Source: an uncultured Pelagibacteraceae bacterium (GTDB lineage Bacteria; Pseudomonadota; Alphaproteobacteria; Pelagibacterales; Pelagibacteraceae). From it: 58,990 nt of DNA. A program made the translations under genes and the position numbers. The notes beneath the pieces are model-generated. The model saw only the letters and a list, made by a program, of their open reading frames with translations. It did not search any database and was not told the origin of the DNA. The DNA is taken from NCBI GenBank assembly GCA_902531175.1, contig CACADE010000007.1, forward strand, positions 1 through 58,990. Direction: 5' to 3'. This document shows, one piece after another, positions 17,257 through 26,018 of the stretch (position 1 is its first letter; each line of letters starts with the position of its first letter).

Positions 17257-18705
17257 ATGTCTGATTTCTGGAAAAATTACGATTCAAAATCAACTTTTGA
17301 TGGATATATCAGCAAAGAGAAGAAGTTGAGAAGTCACGCTAAAATCATTGCGGGCATACTTGAAAAATATGGTAAAAAAAAATTACAAGAGATTGAGAAA
17401 AATTGTCAAAGTACAATAAGTGCAAGAGGAATAAATTTTAGAGTTTATGCTGCAAATAATAGGGCCGAAGAAAAAAAATGGCCTCTAGATATTATTCCAA
17501 GAATAATACCCAAAAGCCAATGGTTAAAAGTTGCAAAAGGACTTGCACAAAGAGTTAAGGCACTAAATTTATTTATCGATGACGTCTACAATGCAAAAAA
17601 AATATTTAAAGACAAAGTAATACCTAAAGAATTAATTTTTAATTCTCCTTTATATTTAAAAGAGTGTGAAGGTTTCTCCCCAAAACACAAAGCATGGTCA
17701 AATATATCTGGGATTGATCTTATTAAAAACATTGATGGGGATTTTTTAGTTCTTGAAGATAACTTAAGAGTTCCGTCTGGAGTTTCATATATGCTGGAAA
17801 ATAGAATGGTAATGAGAGATATTTTTCCAGAACTATTTACAAGATATAAAGTTTCTTCAGTTCATCAATACGCAAATAAATTATATAATTGTATGACAGA
17901 GTGTATTCCAAAGAAAACTAATAACCCACATATGGTTTTATTAACACCTGGTATTTATAATTCAGCTTATTTTGAACACTCTTTTTTAGCGGAACAAATG
18001 GGAATAGCCTTGGTGGAAGGCAAAGATTTATTTGTTGAAAACGATCATGTTTACATGAAAACTGTCAAAGGTCCTTTGAAAGTAGATTGTATTTATAGAC
18101 GAATAGATGACAATTTTATGGATCCAAAAGTTTTTTTTAAAGGATCCTTATTAGGTGTGCCTGGTGTTTTCAAATGTTGGAGAAAAGGAAATGTTGGAAT
18201 AATAAATGCTTTAGGAACTGGAGTTGCAGATGATAAAGCAGTTTATTCTTATGTTAATAAAATGATCATTTACTACTTAGGAGAGCAACCAATTATTGAT
18301 CAAGTTGAAACTCTTCTGTGTGGAGATAAAAAAAATAGAGAACACGTTATAGATAATATCTCTAAGTATGTGGTTAAACCTTCAAATGCATCAGGTGGGT
18401 ACGGAATTATGATTGGTCCAAAAGCCTCAAAAGCTGAAAAAGAAGAAATGATAAAAAATATCAAAAAAAATCCTAGAAATTACATTGCACAACCATTAGA
18501 GATTCTTTCCACTGTTCCTACAATCACACCTGATAACATTGAACCCAGACATTTAGATTTAAGACCTTTTATTTTAACAGGTAAATCAACTTATGTTACA
18601 ACTGGCGGATTAACTAGAGTTGCACTGAAAAAAGGAAGCACAATAGTTAATAGTTCTCAAGGTGGCGGATCAAAAGATACATTGATTGTAGATAGTAGGA
18701 ATTAA
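17257..18705 (+). CDS. Circularly permuted ATP-grasp protein (COG2308)
   Basis: Predicted ATP-dependent carboxylate-amine/thiol ligase of 482 residues. Family features are FRVYAANNRAEEKKWPLDII, FLVLEDNLRVPSGVSYMLEN (metal/ATP site), DCIYRRIDDNFMDP and YVVKPSNASGGYGIMIGP (the ATP-grasp lysine and glycine-rich loop), with HLDLRPFIL near the end. In other genomes the alpha-E (DUF403) partner usually follows directly or is fused; here the next gene is a convergent amidase whose stop overlaps by four bases. It probably makes an isopeptide- or amide-containing product acted on with Anbu. Confidence 0.87.
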   Translation: MSDFWKNYDSKSTFDGYISKEKKLRSHAKIIAGILEKYGKKKLQEIEKNCQSTISARGINFRVYAANNRAEEKKWPLDIIPRIIPKSQWLKVAKGLAQRVKALNLFIDDVYNAKKIFKDKVIPKELIFNSPLYLKECEGFSPKHKAWSNISGIDLIKNIDGDFLVLEDNLRVPSGVSYMLENRMVMRDIFPELFTRYKVSSVHQYANKLYNCMTECIPKKTNNPHMVLLTPGIYNSAYFEHSFLAEQMGIALVEGKDLFVENDHVYMKTVKGPLKVDCIYRRIDDNFMDPKVFFKGSLLGVPGVFKCWRKGNVGIINALGTGVADDKAVYSYVNKMIIYYLGEQPIIDQVETLLCGDKKNREHVIDNISKYVVKPSNASGGYGIMIGPKASKAEKEEMIKNIKKNPRNYIAQPLEILSTVPTITPDNIEPRHLDLRPFILTGKSTYVTTGGLTRVALKKGSTIVNSSQGGGSKDTLIVDSRN

Positions 18706-19487
18706 ACTAAACTTGGGATTATTTTTCTTAAATCCATTGAAAGCTTAGGGTTAATTTTTGAATAAATTACACCCTTCCCTAATTTTTTTAATGCTAATAT
18801 TTTTCCATCTGGTGAAATAATTGTAGTATGACCAAATGTTTCTCTTTTTGGAGTATTTTTACCAGTTTGAGCTGGCGCAAAAATATAACAAAAATTTTCA
18901 ATCGCTCTTGCTCTTAAAAGAGTTAACCAATGTTTTTGTCCAGTAAACTTTGTGAAAGCTGATGGAACAGCTATAAAGCTTAAATTTTTTTTTGATAAAT
19001 TCCTATAAAGTTCAGGAAATCTAAGATCAAAACAGATTGTAAAACCTATTTTGCCCCAAGGTAAATTAGCTGTGACTAATTTATTTCCTGCTTTAAAAGT
19101 TTTACTTTCTTTATGTTGCTCTTTATTTGGAATTTTAACATCAAACATATTAATTTTATCGTAATATTTGACAATTTTTCCATTTGGTCCAACCAATATA
19201 GATCTATTTCTGAGTTTATTTTTAACCTTTACGCAGATTGATCCGAGTAAAATCCATTTCTTATATTTTTTTGAAACTTCTCTAATTTTCTTCAAAATCG
19301 GATCTTTATTCATTTCAAATGAATATTTATAAAGTATTTCTCTACTACTGGACATCAAAGAAGAGGTTTCGGGTGTAATAATTAAGTCAGATTTATTTTT
19401 TATAGCTTGATTTACATATTTAAGAATATCTTTGAAATTACTTTCATAATTTTCTCCGCTAGATAATTGTATGCATGCTATTTTCAT
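18702..19487 (-). CDS. Carbon-nitrogen hydrolase (nitrilase superfamily, Nit2/deaminated-glutathione-amidase-like)
   Basis: A 261-residue cytoplasmic amidase. The catalytic triad is visible: Glu40 (ITPETSS), Lys111 (YDKINMFD) and Cys152 (FTICFDLRFPELYR). The YDKINMFDV and DLRFPELYR signatures favour the Nit1/Nit2 branch, which hydrolyses deaminated glutathione or alpha-ketoacid amides. Its ATG overlaps the stop of the ABC permease upstream by four bases, so it is likely co-transcribed with the amino-acid transporter and may process an imported amide. Confidence 0.87.
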   Translation of the reverse strand: MKIACIQLSSGENYESNFKDILKYVNQAIKNKSDLIITPETSSLMSSSREILYKYSFEMNKDPILKKIREVSKKYKKWILLGSICVKVKNKLRNRSILVGPNGKIVKYYDKINMFDVKIPNKEQHKESKTFKAGNKLVTANLPWGKIGFTICFDLRFPELYRNLSKKNLSFIAVPSAFTKFTGQKHWLTLLRARAIENFCYIFAPAQTGKNTPKRETFGHTTIISPDGKILALKKLGKGVIYSKINPKLSMDLRKIIPSLV

Positions 19488-20161
19488 GTTTGAAATCTAT
19501 ATTTTTTTTCTAAATATTTAATTACATTATGAATTATAAAAGTCATAAACAAGTAAATACCTCCCGCCACAATGAATACCTCGACAGGCTTAAACGTTGT
19601 TGAAATTATATATTTAGCAACACCCGTTAAGTCCATAAGAGTGACCGTACTTGCCAAAGATGTGCCTTTAAGCATTAATATAATTTCATTACCATAAGCT
19701 GGTAAAGATTGTTTAATTGCAATAGGAATTTGTATTTTTGTAAAAATAATCTTGGAGGGGATCCCTAAACTTCTTCCAGCTTCTAAATATCCGGGTTTTA
19801 TAGTTTGAAAAGCTGATCTCAATATTTCTGATGTATAAGCACCAGTATTTAATGAAAATGCTATTATCGCACACCAATATGGTTCTTTTAAAACTACCCA
19901 CAAAAAGGTTGTTCTTAAGTATTCAATTTGACCTAATCCAAAATATATTATGAAGATTTGAACCAATAAAGGTGTTCCTCTAAAAATATATGAATACCCG
20001 TAAGCAAATTTATTAATCAACTTATTATTATTCATTCTCAAGATTGCAAAACCTAATCCAATAAAAAGACCAAGAATTAGAGATACAGATAATAGTTTAA
20101 GAGTAATCAAAGTTGCGTTTAACAACTTAGGAAAACTACTAATCATTAATTCAATATCCAT
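19484..20161 (-). CDS. Polar amino-acid ABC transporter permease (HisM-like)
   Basis: Inner-membrane permease, 225 residues with about five helices. LITLKLLSVSLILGLFIGLG and RGTPLLVQIFIIYFGLGQ are typical of the HisM/ArtM family, and EAGRSLGIPSKIIFTKIQIP is the EAA loop that docks the ATPase. It overlaps the sister permease by one base and the amidase by four. No ATP-binding subunit is encoded nearby. Confidence 0.9.
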   Translation of the reverse strand: MDIELMISSFPKLLNATLITLKLLSVSLILGLFIGLGFAILRMNNNKLINKFAYGYSYIFRGTPLLVQIFIIYFGLGQIEYLRTTFLWVVLKEPYWCAIIAFSLNTGAYTSEILRSAFQTIKPGYLEAGRSLGIPSKIIFTKIQIPIAIKQSLPAYGNEIILMLKGTSLASTVTLMDLTGVAKYIISTTFKPVEVFIVAGGIYLFMTFIIHNVIKYLEKKYRFQT

Positions 20162-20853
20162 TAATAACCTTTGCTATATTTTGTTTCTAATCTATTTAAT
20201 AATTGCATACTTAAAAATGTAAGCATTAAGTATAGAACTGCTGCAAATGAGTAAAAAAATAATGGATCTCTAGTTGAACCAGCTGCAATATAGGATTGTC
20301 TCATTATTTCAACTAAACCCGTTACAGATATAAGAGAAGTATCTTTTAATGTAATTTGCCAAACATTGCTTAAGTTTGGAATTGCTAATCTTAGCATTTG
20401 AGGCAAAATAATTTTAAAAAAGTAAATATATTTATTAAAACCTAAAACTTTTGCAGCTTCGAACTGACCCTTATCGATTGATTGTAGGGCTCCTCTAAAT
20501 ACTTCAGTCGAGTACGCTCCCGATATTATCCCTATTGAAAATGAACCAGTTAAAAAAGCGTTAATTTCGATGTAATCATTATAACCAAAAATTGAAGCAA
20601 CAAACATAATTGCTCCACTTCCGCCAAAAAAAAATAAATAAATTACTAGAAGCTCTGGTACACCTCTAATAACAGTGGTGTATGCATTACCAATAGAATT
20701 AAGAAATTTGTTATTAGATAATTTTAATGGAGTAAATAAAGCAGCAAATATAAAGCCTATTATCATTGCAGTTATTGAAACTGCAATTGTCATTAGAGTT
20801 GCAAAAAATAACTCGTCTCCCCAACCTTTATCACCAAAATATAGAAGTTCCAT
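20161..20853 (-). CDS. Polar amino-acid ABC transporter permease (HisQ-like)
   Basis: The second permease of the heterodimer, 230 residues. TTVIRGVPELLVIYLFFFGG is the family motif after helix 2, and EAAKVLGFNKYIYFFKIILP is the EAA loop. It resembles octopine/nopaline/arginine-ornithine (OccQ/HisQ) permeases. It lies 39 bases downstream of the receptor gene. Confidence 0.9.
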   Translation of the reverse strand: MELLYFGDKGWGDELFFATLMTIAVSITAMIIGFIFAALFTPLKLSNNKFLNSIGNAYTTVIRGVPELLVIYLFFFGGSGAIMFVASIFGYNDYIEINAFLTGSFSIGIISGAYSTEVFRGALQSIDKGQFEAAKVLGFNKYIYFFKIILPQMLRLAIPNLSNVWQITLKDTSLISVTGLVEIMRQSYIAAGSTRDPLFFYSFAAVLYLMLTFLSMQLLNRLETKYSKGY

Positions 20854-20892
20854 AATATAGGTGGCTAATTATAGCCACCCATAAATAATTTA

Positions 20893-21720
20893 TTACATAG
20901 AAGCGTCAAAACCAAAATGTTTTATAGCAAGCTTACTAATAATGCCATCATCTCTAGCTTTATCAATTGCTGCATTAAAATCATTTAAAAGTTTAGAGTC
21001 ACCTTTTCTAATACCTACGCCAACACCATTACCAAAATCTCCACCTGCAAATGTTGGTCCAGTTAATACAACTCCTTGACCAGATTTTTCTGCATAATCT
21101 GTAAAAGCAACTGCTGCTGCTAGTGCTGCATCTATTCTACCAGCAGATAAATCTAAGTTTACTTCATCTTGAGTTTTGTAAGTTCTAATTTTTACATTAC
21201 CCATTAAACCAGACTCTAAGAAGTTCTGGTGAATCGTTGCTGTTTGAACACCAATAGTTTTACCTTTAAATGCTTTGGTCAAAACGTCTAGTGTAGCTTG
21301 TTCATCAGCACTTACGTCAGATAAATTTATAGCTGACATTGTTTTAAGACCTTCGTTTTTCGATCCTTTCATAACAGCTAATGATGCAACTTCATCAGCA
21401 TAACCTTGAGAAAAGTTTATTGTTTTCATTCTCTCACCAGTTATAGACATTCCAGCCATGATGGCATCGAATTTTCTTGAGACTAAAGCTGGTATCATTC
21501 CATCCCAGTCTTGCTCTACAATTGTGCAATCATGTTTCATAATTTTGCATAATTCATTTGCTAATTCGACTTCAAAGCCAATCAAATTTCCCGCTGAATC
21601 TTTAGAATTCCAAGGCGGATATGCACCTTCGGTTCCTATTTTAATTTGATCTGCAATTGAAGAAATTGTTAGAAATGATGATATTAAAATACCAAGTCCT
21701 AATACTTTTAATTTTTTCAT
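20893..21720 (-). CDS. Polar amino-acid ABC transporter substrate-binding protein
   Basis: Periplasmic receptor of family SBP_bac_3, 275 residues with a signal peptide ending SSIAD. KIGTEGAYPPWNSKDSAGNL and GFEVELANELCKIMKHDC form the ligand-binding start; VQEQDWDG-like VEQDWDGMIPALVSRKFDAI and ARIDAALAAAVAFTDY-type segments match the lysine/arginine/ornithine-octopine group. A strong GGAGGA ribosome site precedes the ATG. Lead gene of receptor-HisQ-HisM-amidase. A basic amino acid is the likely ligand by family, not proven. Confidence 0.9.
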   Translation of the reverse strand: MKKLKVLGLGILISSFLTISSIADQIKIGTEGAYPPWNSKDSAGNLIGFEVELANELCKIMKHDCTIVEQDWDGMIPALVSRKFDAIMAGMSITGERMKTINFSQGYADEVASLAVMKGSKNEGLKTMSAINLSDVSADEQATLDVLTKAFKGKTIGVQTATIHQNFLESGLMGNVKIRTYKTQDEVNLDLSAGRIDAALAAAVAFTDYAEKSGQGVVLTGPTFAGGDFGNGVGVGIRKGDSKLLNDFNAAIDKARDDGIISKLAIKHFGFDASM

Positions 21721-21779
21721 TTTTTTCCTCCAAAATTTTTTAAGATTATTTCATAAAATTAATGTTTTAAAAAGAAAAA

Positions 21780-22820
21780 TTAATGATTTATTGACGAGGA
21801 AAAATTCCAAGAACAATCAAAACTTGGTATATAAACTCTTGATAGTTTTGTATTACCAAAATTTTTGTTAAAAACATTTAACCAATTTTCAACTTGTTTT
21901 GGTTTTTTGTCTTGGCTTCCTACTTGAGCAGTGATTACACCTTTAGGTTTCAAAATTCTTTCCAAAGATGACATATTTTTTGAAGCTAAATCTATACAAA
22001 ATTGATCATCATTAAGATCTACAAATATTTGATCATAAGTATTGTCTTTTACAGATTTAATACTTTCAAAAGCATCTCCCCAAACGCATTTAACTGAATT
22101 CTTTTCGGTAGCTTTCTCACCAATTTTGCTAAGATGTTTATCACATACATCAACGACTTCAGGGTCTAATTCATACCAATCTATAAAGCCAAAGTTTTGT
22201 GAAATGCACTCTCTTGCAACGCCTCCATCACCTCCACCAATAATTGCAGCTTTTTCTTTGTTTGAATTTAAATTAAGACCTGAATTTACAAAGGTTGAGC
22301 TATATAAATGTTCATCGCTTTCAGCTACTTGTATTTCATTATCAATAAATAAAGCTTTTCCAAATTGTTCTAAATCAAGTATTTCAATATATTGACCTAC
22401 TTTAGATTTAAAATTTTCTAAAACTCTATTAACAACATATGATTTTTTTAAACCTGGAGAACTATAATTGTCATGATAAAGATCAATTGTATCCCTATTA
22501 AACTCTTTAATAATGATATTTGTATGTTCCATCTCATCTTTAATTATATCTAGAGAAACTTTTGGTGATACCTTCCCACATGTAAAAAAATCGAAACTTA
22601 CAATTTCTTTTTCTGGGAAAGTATGAAAACTAATGTGGCTTTCAGCAAGCAAAGCGACCAAAGTAAATCCTTGTGGCTCGAATTTATATTTAGAAATTTT
22701 TAAAACTGTTACTTTTGCTGCTTTAGCAATTTTATAAACTAACTTTTCATAGAATTCGGGAGTATATTCCTTTTTAGTTCCGACTATATCCAGTGTTATA
22801 TGTTCTCCAACTTTTTCCAT
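21780..22820 (-). CDS. speDE: AdoMet decarboxylase-spermidine synthase fusion
   Basis: A 346-residue two-domain polyamine enzyme. Residues 1-118 are a prokaryotic AdoMet decarboxylase: self-cleavage at Glu60-Ser61 (LLAESHISFHTFPE) would create the pyruvoyl group, with His66 and Cys81 (FFTCGK) conserved. Residues ~135-346 are an aminopropyltransferase: QYIEILDLEQFGKALFIDN, GGGDGGVARE (decarboxylated-AdoMet loop), WYELDPEVV and DAFESI, with catalytic-region Asp268 in VDLNDD. The by-product is methylthioadenosine, matching the salvage genes next door. Processing would leave the synthase attached to the pyruvoyl-bearing chain. Normally speD and speE are separate genes. Confidence 0.92.
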   Translation of the reverse strand: MEKVGEHITLDIVGTKKEYTPEFYEKLVYKIAKAAKVTVLKISKYKFEPQGFTLVALLAESHISFHTFPEKEIVSFDFFTCGKVSPKVSLDIIKDEMEHTNIIIKEFNRDTIDLYHDNYSSPGLKKSYVVNRVLENFKSKVGQYIEILDLEQFGKALFIDNEIQVAESDEHLYSSTFVNSGLNLNSNKEKAAIIGGGDGGVARECISQNFGFIDWYELDPEVVDVCDKHLSKIGEKATEKNSVKCVWGDAFESIKSVKDNTYDQIFVDLNDDQFCIDLASKNMSSLERILKPKGVITAQVGSQDKKPKQVENWLNVFNKNFGNTKLSRVYIPSFDCSWNFSSSINH

Positions 22821-22907
22821 AAATCTAATAAATATCTTTTTTAACTAACGAAATTTTTTACTTCTTTCAAATAAAAAACTATTATAATAATTTATCGAGG
22901 ATAAACA
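22821..22907. promoter_or_regulatory. Divergent promoter region between speDE and the aldolase-SDR gene
   Basis: The 87-base spacer must hold promoters for both genes. On the plus strand a perfect TATAAT (22883-22888) lies 19 bases before the TTG start, with no good -35. A CGAGG ribosome site (22896-22900) precedes the TTG at 22908, which supports that start. No riboswitch-like structure seen. Confidence 0.35.
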
Positions 22908-24941
22908 TTGAAAAACAATTGGTCAGAAAACGAAGCTAAAAAATATATTAAAAAGTATAAGAAATTAGGTCATTCTGAAGATATGGCTTTAAGAGTTTAT
23001 ACAACCAGGCTTCTAGGAAGAAATCCAGAATTGGTGTTGCATGGTGGTGGCAATACTTCAGTTAAGACCAAAATCAAAGATATAGATGGTGAATATTACG
23101 ATGTCCTATGCGTAAAAGGCAGCGGATGGGATATGGCTGAAATTGAACCAGCAGGTTTGCCAGCTGTTAAATTAAATCCATTGCTTGCTATGAAAAAAAA
23201 GAAAACGCTCTCTGATGATGACATGGTTGCTTTTCAAAAAAAAAATTTGATAGATACAAAATCTCCAAATCCATCAGTTGAAACTTTTTTACACGCATTT
23301 TTACCGTTTAAATTTGTTGATCACACTCATTCAGATGCAATTATGAAAATCACTAATAGACCAAATGGAGAAATCTTATCAAAAAAAATATTTGGTAAAA
23401 AAACTGCAATAGTGCCATATGTAATGCCAGGATTTAAATTAGCACAAAAAATAAATGAAGTTTATTCTAAAAATCCAAATATCAATTGTTTGATTTTATT
23501 AAACCACGGCATTTTCACATTTGCTGATAATGCAAAAGATGCGTACAGTTTAATGATTAAGTATATATCTGATGCAGAAAAAACTTTAACCAAACTAAAA
23601 AAGAAAAAAATAAAACAGATAAAGAAAACTAAATTTAATTTCTCAACTGCAGATATAGCTCCTATATTGAGAGGTCTTTTATCTGAAAAAAATGATAACA
23701 AATTTATCTTAAATTTTAAAAAAAATAGTAAGTTAGATTATTTTATTAATGGTAAAGATATAAATAGGTATTCAGATGAAGGAACAGCTACTCCTGATCA
23801 TGTTATAAGAGTTAAACCATTTCCTTTAGTAATATCACCAAAAGCAAACTGCACTTTAGATGAATTTAAAAATTTAGCTGAAAAAAAATTCAAAGAATAT
23901 CGAAAAAAATATAAAAAATATTTTGAAGCCAATAAGAAAAAAACTAAAGAAAAAAAAGTAATGCTTGATACATCTCCTAGAGTAATTCTAGTTCAGAATT
24001 TTGGTTTATTTACAGTAGGAGATACCTTAAAAGCTGCAAAAATTGCAGGAGATTTAACTCAAACTAATGCCAATGTAATTTCAAGTGTTGAGGAAACTTC
24101 AAGATATAAATTTTTATCGAAAAAAGACTTATTTGATGTTGAGTATTGGTCCTTGGAACAAGCAAAATTAAATAAAGCAAAAAAAGAATTGCAAGGCAAC
24201 GTTGTTGTTATCACTGGTAGCACTGGTGAAATTGGTAAAGCAACCTATAAATTATTTAAAAAATACGGAGCAGAAGTTGTTTTGCTTGATATTAATAAAA
24301 GTAAAATAAATGATTTACAGACAAAAATAAGTGATCTTTGTATTCACTGTGATGTAACCAAAAAACAAAGCGTAAAAAAAGCATTTAGTAAAATTTTGGA
24401 AATATATGGAGGTGTAGATATTTTAATATCTAATGCTGGTACTGCTATTGGTGGATCAATTGCAGAAGTTAATGATGAAATACTTCGAAAAAGTTTTGAA
24501 GATAATTTTTTCTCACATCAAAATTGTGCTTCAGAAGCTGTAAAAATTATGAAAAAACAAAATATAAATGGATGTTTGTTATTTAATATATCTAAGCAAT
24601 CAGTTAATCCTGGTAAAAATTTTGGTCCATATGGATTGCCTAAGTCTGCGCTTTTAAATTTATGTAAACAATATGCAGTTGATTATGGACACCTTGGTAT
24701 TAGATCAAATGGTGTTAATGCTGATAGAATTAGAAGTGGTTTATTAAGTGATAAAATGATTAAACAAAGAGCAAAAGCAAGAGAAGTAACTACTGATCAA
24801 TATATGAGTGGTAATCTACTGTTAAGCGAAGTTAAAGCAGATGATGTGGCAAAAGCTTTTTATCATCTTGCGATATCAAAAAAATCAACTGGAGCAGTAC
24901 TAACTGTAGACGGTGGAAATATTGCAGCGTCTTTAAGATAA
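22908..24941 (+). CDS. Bifunctional class II aldolase / short-chain dehydrogenase (RhaD-ADH type), candidate methylthioribulose-1-phosphate aldolase-reductase
   Basis: A 677-residue fusion. The N-terminal half is a zinc class II aldolase: LHGGGNTSVK phosphate loop (44-53), Glu125, His139 and His141 (VDHTHSDA) and His200 (LLNHGIF). The C-terminal ~245 residues are an SDR: VITGSTGEIG (434-443), ISNAGT (508-512), Tyr575 and Lys579 (YGLPK). The architecture matches rhamnulose-1-phosphate aldolase/alcohol dehydrogenase, but no rhamnose genes are near. It shares a divergent promoter with speDE and abuts mtnA. I therefore infer cleavage of 5-methylthioribulose-1-phosphate to DHAP and methylthioacetaldehyde, with the SDR acting on the aldehyde. 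Start is TTG with a CGAGG ribosome site. Confidence 0.85.
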   Translation: MKNNWSENEAKKYIKKYKKLGHSEDMALRVYTTRLLGRNPELVLHGGGNTSVKTKIKDIDGEYYDVLCVKGSGWDMAEIEPAGLPAVKLNPLLAMKKKKTLSDDDMVAFQKKNLIDTKSPNPSVETFLHAFLPFKFVDHTHSDAIMKITNRPNGEILSKKIFGKKTAIVPYVMPGFKLAQKINEVYSKNPNINCLILLNHGIFTFADNAKDAYSLMIKYISDAEKTLTKLKKKKIKQIKKTKFNFSTADIAPILRGLLSEKNDNKFILNFKKNSKLDYFINGKDINRYSDEGTATPDHVIRVKPFPLVISPKANCTLDEFKNLAEKKFKEYRKKYKKYFEANKKKTKEKKVMLDTSPRVILVQNFGLFTVGDTLKAAKIAGDLTQTNANVISSVEETSRYKFLSKKDLFDVEYWSLEQAKLNKAKKELQGNVVVITGSTGEIGKATYKLFKKYGAEVVLLDINKSKINDLQTKISDLCIHCDVTKKQSVKKAFSKILEIYGGVDILISNAGTAIGGSIAEVNDEILRKSFEDNFFSHQNCASEAVKIMKKQNINGCLLFNISKQSVNPGKNFGPYGLPKSALLNLCKQYAVDYGHLGIRSNGVNADRIRSGLLSDKMIKQRAKAREVTTDQYMSGNLLLSEVKADDVAKAFYHLAISKKSTGAVLTVDGGNIAASLR

Positions 24942-26018
24942 TTAATTAAATAATTTTTTTAAGCCCTCGGAAGAAGCATCACAAACTCCTTTTTCTGTTA
25001 TTAATGCAGTAACATATTTAGCAGGTGTTACATCAAAGGCTAAATTTAATGATTTGCTTTTTTCAGGATATATTAAAACTTTATCAACTTTATTATCTTT
25101 GTTAATTCCATCCACATGGGAAAGTTCTTTTGGATCTCTTTCTTCTATTGGAATATCTTTAGAGTTTTTTAAATTCCAATCTATAGTTGAACTTGGTAAA
25201 GCAACATAAAAAGGTACCTTATTATCATGAGCTGCAAGAGCTTTTAAATAGGTTCCAATTTTATTACATACATCTCCGTTAGATAATGTTCTATCTGTTC
25301 CAACAATACACATATCAACCTGTCCTCTTTGCATTAATATTCCACCGGTATTATCTGCTATAATTGTATTTGGAATGTCTTCTTCATTAAGTTCATATGA
25401 TGTAAGGTTTGCTCCTTGATTTCTTGGTCTAGTTTCATCTACCCAAACATGTATTGGTATTCCTTTTTTATGTGCATGATAAATAGGAGAAGTTGCTGTT
25501 CCCCAATCTATTGTAGCTAACCAACCTGCATTGCAATGAGTGAGAATATTTACGGTATCTTTTTTTTTATTATATATATCTTCAATAATATTTAATCCAT
25601 TTTTACCAATACTTTCACAAAATCCCTCGTCTTCATTACAAATTTCTTTAGCTTCATTGAGCGCAACTTTAAACAAATCTCCAGGTTCAACAAATGATAA
25701 TTTGTTATTCATTCTATGCACTGCCCATTGGAGATTTATTGCTGTTGGTCTAGATGCAACTAATTCCTCTGAACTTTTTTTTATAAAATCTAAACTGTTA
25801 TTTTCTTTTATAGCTAGAACTAATCCAAATGCAGCTGTACCTCCGATTAATGGAGCACCTCGAACTTCCATTGTTTTAATGGCATTTATAGCATCTTTAA
25901 CTGAATTTAATTCTTTTATTAGAAATTTATGTGGAAGCTTTGTCTGATCTATAATTTTTACAACTTGTTTTTCTTCATCAAACCAAATTGTTTTATATTC
26001 TACACCATTAATTTTCAT
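24942..26018 (-). CDS. mtnA: S-methyl-5-thioribose-1-phosphate isomerase
   Basis: Converts 5-methylthioribose-1-phosphate to 5-methylthioribulose-1-phosphate. The 358-residue length and signatures are those of MtnA rather than translation factor eIF2B: RGAPLIGGTAAFGL, ILTHCNAGWLATIDWGTATS (active-site Cys), VWVDETRPRNQGANLTSYEL and the catalytic Asp in IVGTDRTLSNGDVCNKIGTY. It overlaps the upstream hydrolase gene by one base; its stop touches the stop of the convergent aldolase-SDR. Confidence 0.95.
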   Translation of the reverse strand: MKINGVEYKTIWFDEEKQVVKIIDQTKLPHKFLIKELNSVKDAINAIKTMEVRGAPLIGGTAAFGLVLAIKENNSLDFIKKSSEELVASRPTAINLQWAVHRMNNKLSFVEPGDLFKVALNEAKEICNEDEGFCESIGKNGLNIIEDIYNKKKDTVNILTHCNAGWLATIDWGTATSPIYHAHKKGIPIHVWVDETRPRNQGANLTSYELNEEDIPNTIIADNTGGILMQRGQVDMCIVGTDRTLSNGDVCNKIGTYLKALAAHDNKVPFYVALPSSTIDWNLKNSKDIPIEERDPKELSHVDGINKDNKVDKVLIYPEKSKSLNLAFDVTPAKYVTALITEKGVCDASSEGLKKLFN

